From AP-15 sp963703665 (lineage in GTDB: Bacteria > Pseudomonadota > Alphaproteobacteria > ATCC43930 > CGMCC-115725): 64,000 nt of DNA. Under the pieces are notes generated by a model. It saw nothing but the letters and a program-made list of their open reading frames with translations. It made no database searches and had not been told where the DNA came from. Location of the stretch: NCBI GenBank assembly GCA_963703665.1, contig CAVPFB010000003.1, positions 124,001 to 188,000 of the forward strand. Reading direction: 5' to 3'. Both the position numbers and the translations under genes were made by a program. This document shows positions 1-9,118 of the stretch, piece by piece (position 1 is the stretch's first letter; each line of letters begins with the position of its first letter).

Positions 1-1661
1 CGCCATGGCGCAACGTGACACCGGTGAAGTCGAACATCGTAAATCGGCTTTTGCCGGGCGCCAGACGCGTGCCGCGTCCGCGCATCTGCTGATACAGGAT
101 CGAGCTGTGGGTGAAGCGCGCCATGACCAGATTGCGGACCTCCGGACAGTCAAAGCCAGTGTCCAGCATGTTTACGCTGACGAGGATCTGCGGGTATTCC
201 TCTTTCTTGAAGCGCTTGATCTTCGCGGCGGCGTCCACAGTATCGTCCGGCCCGAGCCCTGATACGACGAAATCGGCGTAGCGAATCGTGGGGCTCGGTT
301 TCTTATCCGCGAATTCCTGGTCGAGCATTCGGGCGAGCGTCTCGGCATGACGCTTGGTGACGGCGAACACGATGGTCTTGCCCCAATCGGGCGCGCGCCG
401 GACGCCATTCGGACCGGTGTAGCCGTTTTCTAGGACCTGACGGAACTCCCGGACCATCGCGCGATTGCGCTCCGGGATCGTAAATTTCCGTTCGAGCGCG
501 GTGGGATCGACGATCAGCGGATCGCGGTCTGCGAATAGAGCTTCAAGCTCTGTCCGCGTTGCTTCGTCCAGAGCGTCCCAATCGATTTCGCCGCGGGCCA
601 CGGGAAAACCGTCTCTGGCGGCGGTGCGCGCCGTCATGGCCCGGTAGATCTCGTAGGGCACCAGGTGGCCGTCGGAAATGGCCTCCAATAACGTATAGCT
701 ATAGGTCGGCCGCTGGACTTCGAAGAAGCGCAATGTGTCTCGGATCGCCTGGCGGTCTTCCTCGTCGACATCCGTCTCGTCCTGCATGACGCATGGCGTC
801 GCGGTCAGCCCGATCTTTATCGCGTCGAAATGGTCGAGCGCGCGCCGCCATTGGCCGTAGATGCTCCGATGGCACTCGTCGATGACGATGAGGTCGAAGT
901 AGCCGGCCGAGTAGTTGGCATATTCGTTGACCAGCGTCTGCAATGTGACGATCGTGATCCGCTTCTCGTCCTGAAAGCGGCGCCCGATGCGCGGCACGCG
1001 ATAGCACGGCAAATGTGGCAGGCACTCGGCGAAGGCGTCCTCGGCCTGAATGGCGAGCTGATTGCGGTCGACGACGAACAAGGCGCGCGTCACCCAATTC
1101 GCCTCGAACAAGCGCTTTAGCAGGGCGGCGGCCGTGCGGGTCTTGCCGGTGCCGGTCGCCATCTCGACAAGCATCTTTCGGCGCCCGTTGACCATCTCGC
1201 GGCACAGGACGTCGATGCAGGCGGTCTGATAGAGGCCGCCCGCCACCCCCGGCGATCCGGTGATCAATCGGAATGTCGAGCGGATTGCGCCGGATGCCCC
1301 GGGCGGCTCTGCGCCGGACCAGGTCGTCCTGGCTGAATACGGTCTCGACCGGGCGAAAATGTGCGTCCTGGTCTTTGTCGCAGAACCAGACTTCTTCGCC
1401 GTTCGACAGGAAAATAAACGGAACGTCGAGCTGGTCTGCGTATCGGCGACCCTGTGCTTCGCCGGCACTCAGGTTGACGCTGGTGCTCTTGGCTTCGAGA
1501 ACGGCGAGCGCGCGCCCCTGGCGATCGAACAGGGCGTAATCCGCCTTGCCGCCATCGTCGAGAGGGTATTCGAAGCGTACGCTGCGCCCGTCGGTCAGCT
1601 TCCAGCCGATATCGCGCAGAAGCTGGTCGATTTTGACCCGCGCGAACGCCTCATTCGTCAC
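1..1661 (-). CDS. hsdR: Type I restriction enzyme R subunit (EcoEI-type), 3' end outside the window, one frameshift
   Basis: This is the ATP-dependent translocase/endonuclease subunit of a type I restriction system. The N-terminal nuclease-type domain is readable from GTG at 1661 (VTNEAFARVKIDQLLRD), which has a GGGAG-AGGT stretch upstream; a GTG at 1727 would add 22 residues. The frame changes by one base in the G/C run near 1247-1252. After the change the SF2 helicase motifs follow: Walker A ATGTGKT (about 1150), DECH (about 880) and GLTATP (about 800), then the helicase C-terminal region down to base 1, where the gene leaves the window. No hsdM or hsdS is seen upstream, so they should lie beyond the left edge if the system is complete. 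The break may be a sequencing error. Confidence 0.88.
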
Positions 1662-1784
1662 GCTCGACCTATCTCCCGCTCTAACGCGGGCAGCGGATGC
1701 CGGATCATCAGTCGCCTTTATAGGCACGTGCTCTTAGGCCGGCGTAAAAGGAGTGGCTCGGAGCCGCCGAAGGCGCGCCCCGCC

Positions 1785-3182
1785 TTATTCCATCGCCTTG
1801 ACGATTTCCTCGCACATTTTCTTGGCGTCGCCGAACAGCATCATCGTGTTGTCGCGGTAGAACAGCTCGTTCTCGACGCCGGCGTAGCCCGAGGCCATCG
1901 AGCGTTTGACGAACAGCACGGTCTTGGCGCGCTCGACATCGAGGATCGGCATGCCGTAGATCGGCGAGGACGGGATCGGTCTTGGCCGCCGGGTTGGTCA
2001 CGTCGTTGGCGCCGATCACAAAGGCGACATCGGTCGAGGGAAAGTCGCGGTTGATCTCGTCGAGCTCGAACACCTCGTCATAGGGCACGTTGGCCTCGGC
2101 CAGCAGCACGTTCATGTGCCCCGGCATGCGCCCGGCGACCGGATGGATCGCGTAGCGGACCGTGACCCCCTCCTTTTTCAGCAGGTCGGCCATTTCGCGC
2201 AGCGCGTGCTGGGCCTGCGCCACCGCCATGCCGTAGCCCGGCACGATGATCACCGAGCCGGCGTTCTTCAGGATGAAGGCGGCGTCCTCGGCGCTGCCCG
2301 ACCTGACCGAGCGGTCGCCGACGCCGGGGCCGGCCGCGATCGCGCCGCCTTCGGTGCCGAAGCCGCCGAGGATCACGTTGACGATCGAGCGGTTCATCCC
2401 CTTGCACATGATGTAGCTGAGGATCGCGCCCGACGAGCCGACCAGCGCGCCGGTGATGATCAGGAGGCTGTTCGACAGCGTGAAGCCGATGCCGCAGGCG
2501 GCCCATCCCGAATACGAGTTCAGCATCGAGATCACGACCGGCATGTCGGCGCCGCCGATCGGCAGGATCAGCAGCAAGCCGAGCGCCAGCGACACCAGCA
2601 GGATCAACGAGAACGCCGCCGCCGCCTGGGTCGCGACAAAGACGACGATCAACAGGACCAGCAGGATGCCCGAGACCGGCATTCAGCAGATGCTGGCCGG
2701 GGAAAACCAGCGGCCGGCCGGTGACCAGCCCCTGCAATTTGGCAAAGGCGACGATCGAGCCGGTAAAGGTGATCGCGCCGATCGCCATGCCGATCGACAT
2801 CTCGACCAGGCTCGCCCGCTCGATCGCGCCGGGGATGCCGATCCCGTACTCGGCCGGCGCGCTGAACGCGGCGATGGCGACGCAGACGGCGGCGAGGCCG
2901 ACAAGGCTGTGAAAGGCCGCGACCAGTTGCGGCAGCGCCGTCATGTGGATGCGCAGCGCGATCCAGGTGCCGACCGCACCGCCGATCAGGATGCCGAGCG
3001 ACGATCAGCCAGAAGCTGACGACATGCGGGGTCAGCAGCGTGGTGACCACCGCGATCACCATGCCGGCGATGCCGAACAGATTGCCGCCGCGCGCGGTGC
3101 GCGGCGAGGACAGGCCGCGCAATGCCAGGATGAAACAGACCGACGCGATCAGATAGAAAAAAGCCGCAAGGTTTTCGCTCAC
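1785..3182 (-). CDS. pntB: NAD(P) transhydrogenase subunit beta, three frameshifts
   Basis: This is the membrane and NADP(H)-binding subunit of the proton-translocating transhydrogenase in the cytoplasmic membrane. It starts at GTG 3182 (VSENLAAFFYLIASVCF), 10 bases after the pntAB stop, and ends at TAA 1785. The product would be about 465 residues, the usual PntB length. The N-terminal multi-span part is followed by the NADP domain with VPGYGMAVAQAQH and the terminal GYAGVENELFYRDN stretch. The reading frame shifts near 3003, 2684 and 1970, but conserved sequence continues without loss in the next frame each time. This favours assembly indels over decay. Confidence 0.93.
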
Positions 3183-3192
3183 CGCCGCCCCG

Positions 3193-3597
3193 CTATTTCT
3201 TTCGCTGGAACATCTGGAGCATGCGCTGGGTGACGATAAAGCCGCCGAAGATGTTGACCGAGGCCAAGGCGACGGCGACGAACCCGGCGATCTTCGCAAA
3301 GCTGATGCCGAGCGGGCCGGCCGCGATCAGCGCGCCGACGATGATCACGCTCGAAATCGCGTTGGTCACGCTCATCAGCGGCGAGTGCAACGCCGGGGTC
3401 ACCCGCCACACCACGTGGTAGCCGACAAAGACCGCCAGGACGAAGATCGTCAGCTCGAAGACAAAGGGCGTTCCGACCGTCGGCAGCGGCGCCTGCTCCG
3501 TCAATTGCCGGAGAGGGCGTCGAGGTGGTGCGCGAGCGCGCCGGCGTCGCCGGCGAGCTCCTTGGCGCGCAGCGCCAGAGAGGCGGGATCGGCCATC
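3193..3597 (-). CDS. pntAB: NAD(P) transhydrogenase alpha subunit, membrane part, one frameshift
   Basis: This is the small membrane half of the split alpha subunit, as in Rhodospirillum-type transhydrogenases. It starts at ATG 3597 (MADPASLALRAKELAG) and ends at 3195-3193 after MFQRKK. About 134 residues fit the family. The body has three to four hydrophobic spans, including FELTIFVLAVFVGYHVVW and NAISSVIIVGALIAAG. A one-base shift near 3505-3515 separates the N-terminal 30 residues from the membrane part. It lies between pntAA and pntB with only about 10 bases on each side, so the three genes form one operon. Confidence 0.9.
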   Translation of the reverse strand, partial: DGRSRLSGAARQGARRRRRRARAPPRRPLRQLTEQAPLPTVGTPFVFELTIFVLAVFVGYHVVWRVTPALHSPLMSVTNAISSVIIVGALIAAGPLGISFAKIAGFVAVALASVNIFGGFIVTQRMLQMFQRKK

Positions 3598-3607
3598 GCG
3601 TTCTCCG

Positions 3608-4808
3608 TCAGTTGTCGGGGGCCGAAACCGGGTTCGCGGCGAGCGGCGCGATGCCGGCGCCGGCATCAGCGCCGGGTTGACGATCGCGCCGTCGCGGGTC
3701 AAGAGGGTCGCCCTGACGATCTCGTCCTCGGTGTCGATGGCGAGCCGGCCCTCTTTGTCGACGAGCAGCGCCAGGAACGACAACAGGTTGCGGGCGTAGA
3801 GTTGGCTCGCATCGGCAGCGATCCGCGACGGCATGTTGAGGTGGCCGATGATCTTGACGCCGTTTGCCGTGGTCACGACCTCGCCCGGCCGGCTGCCCTC
3901 GACATTGCCGCCGGCCTCGACCGCCAGATCGACGATGATCGATCCCGGCGCCATCTCGGCGATCATCGCGTCGGTCAGCAGCACCGGCGCCCTTCGACCC
4001 GGAATGAGTGCCGTGCAAATGACGACGTCGGTGCGCTTCAGCGCCTCGGTGATCTTTCTCGCGCTGCCGCCGCTGATAGTCCTCGCCCATCTCGCGGGCA
4101 TAGCCCTCCGCGGTTTCCGCCGAGCGCGCCTGCCACATCGTCGACGCTCAAAAACGCGGCGCCGAGGCTTTCGACCTGCTCCTTGGCGGCGGCGCGCACG
4201 TCGGTCGCCGAGACGATCGCACCGAGACGCCGCGCGGTGGCGATCGCCTGCAGCCCAGCGACGCCGGCGCCCATCACCAGCACCCGCGCCGCCTTGATCG
4301 TCCCGGCCGCGGTCATCATCATCGGAAAGGCGCGGCCGAACTCGTCGGCGGCGTCGAGCACCGCCTTGTAGCCGGCGAGGTTGGCCTGCGACGACAGCAC
4401 GTCCATCGCCTGCGCCCGGGTGATCCGCGGCAACAGCTCGACGGCAAAGGCGGTGATCCCGGCCCCGGCATAGGCCTCGATGTCGATCGGGTTCTGCAAC
4501 GGCTGCAACAGGCCGATCAGCACCGCGCCGCGCTTCAGCGGCCGCAGCTCGTCGACCCCGCCGTCGCCGCCGATCAGCGGGCGCTGCACCTTGAGCACGA
4601 TGTCAGCCTCGGCGAGCGTCGCCGCCGGATCCGCTGCGATCGCCGCACCGGCCGCGGCAAAGGCCGCGTCGCCGAGCCCGGCGCCCTCGCCGGCGCCGCG
4701 TTCGGCGACGATCTCGAGACCCATCGCGACCATCCGCTTGACGGTGTCGGGCGAGGCCGCGACGCGACGCTCATACGCCCGCCTTTCCTTGACGACGGCA
4801 ACCTTCAT
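3608..4808 (-). CDS. pntAA: NAD(P) transhydrogenase alpha subunit, NAD-binding part, about three frameshifts
   Basis: This is the soluble NAD(H)-binding subunit and first gene of the pnt operon. It starts at ATG 4808 (MKVAVVKERRAYERRVAASP). The alanine-dehydrogenase/PNT N-terminal domain is followed by a Rossmann fold (VLVMGAGVAGLQAIATA), then TDVVICTALIPGRRAP and HLNMPSRIAADASQLYARN, all hallmarks of the family. Frame changes fall near 4140, 4075 and 3662. The last frame ends at TGA 3610-3608 after NPVSAPDN. The total of about 400 residues is slightly longer than usual for PntAA (about 380). Confidence 0.92.
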
Positions 4809-5115
4809 CGAGCGGCGGTTCCTGAATGGGCGGGCCGGCAGGGCCGCACAATGCCGCGAACACCGCGGTTTGTGAAGTGCGAACCCCCGCCCAGGGTCCG
4901 TTGCGGCCGGCCGCACGAAGCCCGCCTGCCGCGTGCGGCCGCTGCGCGAGTTCGTCATGCTTTCGCTCGATTTTGCCGCCGTGCTAGATTCCTGGAGCGA
5001 ACCGATGCGAATGGGCGGCGCGAGTTGGGCACGCGGCTGCCCCGGCTCGCGAATCCAAGAGCAGCGCCTCGGCGGCAGTGCGCCGGTGCCGGGAATAAGC
5101 TTTCGAGGAGGGGCG
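4809..5115. other. Divergent intergenic region pntAA / ECF sigma
   Basis: These 307 bases hold no gene that I can support. They must carry promoters for both the pnt operon (leftwards) and the sigma factor gene (rightwards). The only clear element is the strong ribosome binding site GAGGAGG at 5105-5111 before the TTG start at 5116. I do not see a convincing ECF-type -35/-10 pair by eye. Confidence 0.5.
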
Positions 5116-5683
5116 TTGTCGCCTGAGCAGAGATTGGCGGGATCGCCGGCGCGGCTCGCAATCGGCGAGGAGCCGGCGAGCCAGCGGTTCAGCGACCAGC
5201 TGATCGCGGTGCTGCCGCGACTGCGGCGTTTTGCGCGCGGGCTGGCGGGTTCGGCGGTCGAGGCCGACGACCTGGTTCAGGCGGCCTGCGAGCGGGCGCT
5301 CGCCCGCCGGCACCAGTTTGAGGAGGGCACCCGGTTCGACAGCTGGATGTTTCGCATCGTGCAGACGATCTGGATCGATCAGATCCGCTCGCGCCGGGTG
5401 CGCAAGGAGGACGGCGACATCGGCGAGGAGCGTCTCGGATCGGACGAGCCGGTGCGCCGCGTCGAGGCGCGGCTGGCGCTGGACGAGGTCCGGCGCGCCG
5501 TCGACCGCCTGCCGCCCGACCAGCGCGCGGTCGCTGGTGTTGGTGACAGTCGACGGGCTCAGCTACAAGGAGGCGGCCGAGGTGGTGCAGGTGCCGGTCG
5601 GGACGATCATGAGCCGCCTCGCCCGGGCGCGGGTCGCGCTGCAGCTCCAGCTCGAGGCGGGCGGCGGCAATGCGCAGGAGTGA
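5116..5683 (+). CDS. ECF RNA polymerase sigma factor, one frameshift
   Basis: This is a group 4 (ECF) sigma factor of about 188 residues. The start is taken as TTG 5116, because GAGGAGG sits five bases upstream and the sequence before it has no sigma similarity. Region 2 is clear (ADDLVQAACERALARRHQF, then FDSWMFRIVQTIWIDQIRSR). Region 4 (DGLSYKEAAEVVQVPVGTIM) follows in the next frame after a one-base change near 5533 (DQRAVAG/RSLVLVT). It ends at TGA 5683, five bases before the anti-sigma gene, so the pair is co-transcribed and probably autoregulated. The signal it answers cannot be told from sequence. Confidence 0.88.
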
Positions 5684-5688
5684 GAAGG

Positions 5689-6605
5689 ATGCAGAGGCGC
5701 AGTGACGACCGTCTCGTCGCCTATCTCGACGGCGAGCTCGAGGCGGCGGAGCGGCGCGAGGTCGAAGCTTGGCTCGACAGCGATCCGGCCGCTCGCGACG
5801 AGTTGGCGGCGCTCGCCCATTCGGCAGGGCTGGTGCGCCGCGCCTATGACGAGATGCTGCACGAGCCGTTGCCCGAGCGGCTGATCGCCGCCGCCCGCGG
5901 CGAAACGGCGCGGCCGGCGGCGGAGGTCGCGGCGCAGTCGCCGCGGGACCGGTTCGCGACTGCCGTTCGGGCGGCGGCCGTTGTGCGCCGGCGGCGCCGG
6001 ACACGCGGCTCCGCTGCGGCGGTGGCGCCTCGGAGTGCCGGTTGCGGCCTCGCTGTCTCGGCCTGCTGATCGGCGGCGGCGCCGCCTATCTCGGCGTCGG
6101 CAAGCTCGGCACCGGCGTCACCGGGACGGCGGCGGGCCGCCGGCAATCGGAGGCAGCCGTCGCCAACAATCTGTGGCTCGACAACGCCGCCGGATACTTC
6201 AAGCTGTTCGTCAGCGCCGGCGGCAACGCGCTGATCGACGTTCCGGCGAGCGCCGATCCACGCGAGGCCCTGCAAAAGATCAGCCAGAGCCTGCCGCAGC
6301 AGGTGCGTCTGCCCGACCTCAAACCTTGGGGGCTCAACTTCCGCGGCGCCCGGCTGGTCGTCGTCGACGGCCGACCCGCGGCCCAGCTCGTCTACACCAC
6401 CGACAACAAGGCGATCGGCCCGCTGGCCCTGATCATCGGGTCGTCGAAACAGCCCGATATTTCACCGACCTTCGACCGCCGGCAGGACGTCAACCTGCTC
6501 TATTGGCGCCATCAGGGCCGCGCCTATGCCCTCGTCGGCCAAGCCGATATCGGTTATCTCTGGGGAATCGGCAACGACGTCGCCTGGCAGCTCGACGCGA
6601 TCTGA
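5689..6605 (+). CDS. Membrane-bound anti-sigma factor, one frameshift
   Basis: This is the partner of the upstream ECF sigma. It starts at ATG 5689 (MQRRSDDRLVAYLDGELEAA), with the helical N-terminal fold typical of anti-sigma domains (EVEAWLDSDPAARDELAAL). It has no HxxxCxxC motif, so it is not a zinc-binding (ZAS) type. After an Arg/Ala-rich linker the frame changes near 5990-6040. One hydrophobic segment follows (LGLLIGGGAAYLGVG), then a periplasmic domain of about 150 residues ending AWQLDAI. The layout (cytosolic binding domain, one membrane span, external sensor) matches RsiW/RskA-like regulators. The frame change is probably an assembly error. Confidence 0.82.
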
Positions 6606-6793
6606 AGCGGGGAAACCCGGTCATCGGGAACGACACAGCCGGAACGGCGCGCTCTGAGCGGCTCCTGGGCCTCGCACGAGCGGAAAACCGCAGCGGGGCA
6701 GCACGCGCGGCTTGCTGCGTCGTGTCGGCAAATCGTGAATTCGAAAGGGCGGGTGATCTATAAAGGGGCGGCCGAGCTCGACAGGAAGACCCG

Positions 6794-7469
6794 ATGCGAT
6801 TGCTGCTCATCGAGGATAACGAGCGCTTCGCCGAGCTGCTCAAGCGCGGTCTGACCGCGGCCGGGTTCGTGGTCGACGTGCTGGCCACCGCCGCCGATGC
6901 GATCGCGCGCTTGACGGACCAGCCGGTTCGAGCTTGTCGTCCTCGATCTCGGGCTGCCGGACGCCGACGGGCTCGAGGTGCTGAGCGAAATGCGCCGGCA
7001 CCGCGACGCGACCCCGGTGTTGATCCTGACCGCACGCGGCAGCCTCAAGGACCGTGTCACCGGACTGGGCAGCGGCGCCGACGACTATCTCGTCAAACCC
7101 TTTGCGCTCGAGGAGCTGGTCGCCCGCCTGCGCGCGCTGTTGCGACGGCCGGGCAATCTGCTCGGCGTCCCGCTGGAGCTCGGCAACCTCACCCTCGATA
7201 CCGTCGCGCGCCAGGTTTTTGTCGGCGAAGCGCCGATCTTCTTTTCGCCGCGCGAGATCGCCGTGCTCGAGCATCTCTTGCGCCGCAGCGGGCGGGTGGT
7301 CGGCAAGTCGATGCTCGAAAACAACCTCTACGGGCTGTCGCAGGAGGTCGGGTCGAACGCGGTCGAGGTCTATGTTCACCGGTTGCGCAAGCGCCTCGCC
7401 GAGGTCGAAGCGTCGGTGCAGATCCATACGCTGCGCGGTGTCGGCTATCTGATATCCGAGAGAAAATGA
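6794..7469 (+). CDS. OmpR/PhoB-family response regulator, one frameshift
   Basis: This is a two-component DNA-binding regulator of about 224 residues. The receiver domain starts MRLLLIEDNERFAELLKRGL. The phospho-acceptor Asp lies in VVLDLGLPDADG, just after a one-base frame change near 6925. Lys in DDYLVKPFALEEL completes the receiver site. The C-terminal winged helix (SPREIAVLEHLLRRSGRVV, then VEVYVHRLRKRL and IHTLRGVGYLI) is standard for the family. It most resembles QseB/TctD-type regulators. TGA at 7467-7469 is one base from the kinase GTG, so the two are translationally linked. Confidence 0.92.
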
Positions 7470-7470
7470 G

Positions 7471-8931
7471 GTGATCCAGTTCCGCTCGGTCGTCTCGCGG
7501 ATCGTGGCACTGCACGTCGCGGCGATCGTCGCGACGTCGATCTGCATGCCGCTCGCGCTGTTCCTGATGCTGCGGCAGGCGGTCGAGCAACTGCATCATC
7601 AGGCCTTGCGCGGTCAGGCCGCCGAAATCGTGCGCTATCTTTCGCGAACGCCGGGTGGGGCGCTGCAATTGTCGCTGCCGCCGAGCCTGGCCGAATTCTA
7701 CTCCCGAGGTTATGGACGCGCCGCCTACGCCGTGCTCGATGCCAGCGGACGGGTGCTGTTCTCTTCGCTGCCGCACAACCGAGCGATCATCGACGTTCGC
7801 CCAAACTACGGCGCCGCCGAGTTTTTCCAGCAGGATCTGACCGGGGCGATTGCCCCGGTACGTCCCGCAACCAATCCGGTCGCATTTTTTCAACACGGCC
7901 GTCATACCTTGGCGCTTTATGGGGCGAGCGTGCCGCTGGATTTCCAGGGCCGCCCTCTTCTGGTTCAAGTCGTCGAGGACGTTCTTCATCGCGACGTGCT
8001 GATCGACGATATCCTCGCCCAATTTCTGACCCATGTCGGATGGATCGTCGCGCCCATCCTGCTGATGTTGCTGGTGATCGATGTCGCGATTTTCCGCGGT
8101 GCGATGCAGCCGATCATCGCGGCCTCCAAGCGCGCCGAACAGATCAGCCCCGACAATATCGAGCTCAGATTGCCGGAAGGCGGAATGCCGCGCGAGGTGT
8201 TGCCGCTGGTCCGCGCCATCAATCACGCGCTCGACCGGCTCGACACGGGCTTCCGCGCTCAGCGCGAATTCACCGCGGATGCGGCACACGAGCTGCGCAC
8301 TCCGCTGGCCATCCTGCGCACCCAGATCGACATGATCGAGGATGGCGAGGTCGCCGGGCCGCTGCGCCAGGATGTCGAGAGCATGAGCCGGCTGGTCAAC
8401 CAGCTGCTCGAAATATCCGAGCTCGAAACCTTTGTCGTCGCCGAGAACGACACGGCCGATCTGGTCGCGATCGCGACCGAAATCGCCGCGTTTCTCGCCC
8501 CGCTGGCCGTGTCGCAGCGCAAGAGCTTGGCGGTGACCGGCGCGGCCTTTGCGGTGCGAGTGCACGGCAACGGCGACGCGCTCGACCGCGCGGTTCGCAA
8601 TCTCGTCGAAAACGCGCTCGCCCACACCGCCCCGGGAACGGGCGTCGAGATCGCGGTGGGGCGCGACGGCGTGATCCGCGTCATGGATCGCGGGCCGGGG
8701 GTGCCAAAAGCCGAGCGCGAACATATCTTTAAGCGGTTCTGGCGCCGTGACCGGCGGCATGGCGGGAATGCCGGGCTCGGCCTGGCAATCGTGGCGCGGA
8801 TCGCCGAGATGCACCGGGCCACGGTCGAACTCGACGAGCGACCCGGCGGCGGCGCCGTCTTCGCAATCCGTTTCCCGGCCGTCTTACCGCCCGATGCAAT
8901 CGAGGCAGGCCAGTTGGAGGCGGCCCGCTGA
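7471..8931 (+). CDS. Sensor histidine kinase
   Basis: This is the cognate kinase for the upstream regulator, 486 residues, intact, starting at GTG 7471. It has an N-terminal membrane span (residues about 9-33), a periplasmic sensor region of about 155 residues, and a second span (about 189-209) followed by a HAMP-like stretch. The phospho-acceptor is His273 in AAHELRTPLA. The ATP-binding lid has NLVENALAH, DRGPGVP and GLGLAIV. The architecture is that of TctE/QseC-type kinases, which often sense carboxylates or metals; a link to the aconitase gene downstream is possible but only inferred from position. Confidence 0.93.
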   Translation: MIQFRSVVSRIVALHVAAIVATSICMPLALFLMLRQAVEQLHHQALRGQAAEIVRYLSRTPGGALQLSLPPSLAEFYSRGYGRAAYAVLDASGRVLFSSLPHNRAIIDVRPNYGAAEFFQQDLTGAIAPVRPATNPVAFFQHGRHTLALYGASVPLDFQGRPLLVQVVEDVLHRDVLIDDILAQFLTHVGWIVAPILLMLLVIDVAIFRGAMQPIIAASKRAEQISPDNIELRLPEGGMPREVLPLVRAINHALDRLDTGFRAQREFTADAAHELRTPLAILRTQIDMIEDGEVAGPLRQDVESMSRLVNQLLEISELETFVVAENDTADLVAIATEIAAFLAPLAVSQRKSLAVTGAAFAVRVHGNGDALDRAVRNLVENALAHTAPGTGVEIAVGRDGVIRVMDRGPGVPKAEREHIFKRFWRRDRRHGGNAGLGLAIVARIAEMHRATVELDERPGGGAVFAIRFPAVLPPDAIEAGQLEAAR

Positions 8932-9118
8932 TCGGCGCCTGTGGCTCGCCGGCCGCGCGACCGAAGATTTCCTGGACGGTTTCGGCGGCATCGGGCATCA
9001 TCGCGGCACTCTGATTAAACTGGAAATTCTCGCATCGACTTCCGGATTCCTTGTTTCGGGTTTAGACGAGACACTGTCCAGGCTGGCGCCTTCAAGTATC
9101 GGTAAGAAAGGCTGAACA

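Noticed and set aside
6713..6762. Possible sigma-70 promoter before the response regulator (TTGCTG ... TATAAA)
   Set aside because: The spacing between the boxes is far too long (about 38 bases) and no better -35 is evident, so no promoter is claimed.
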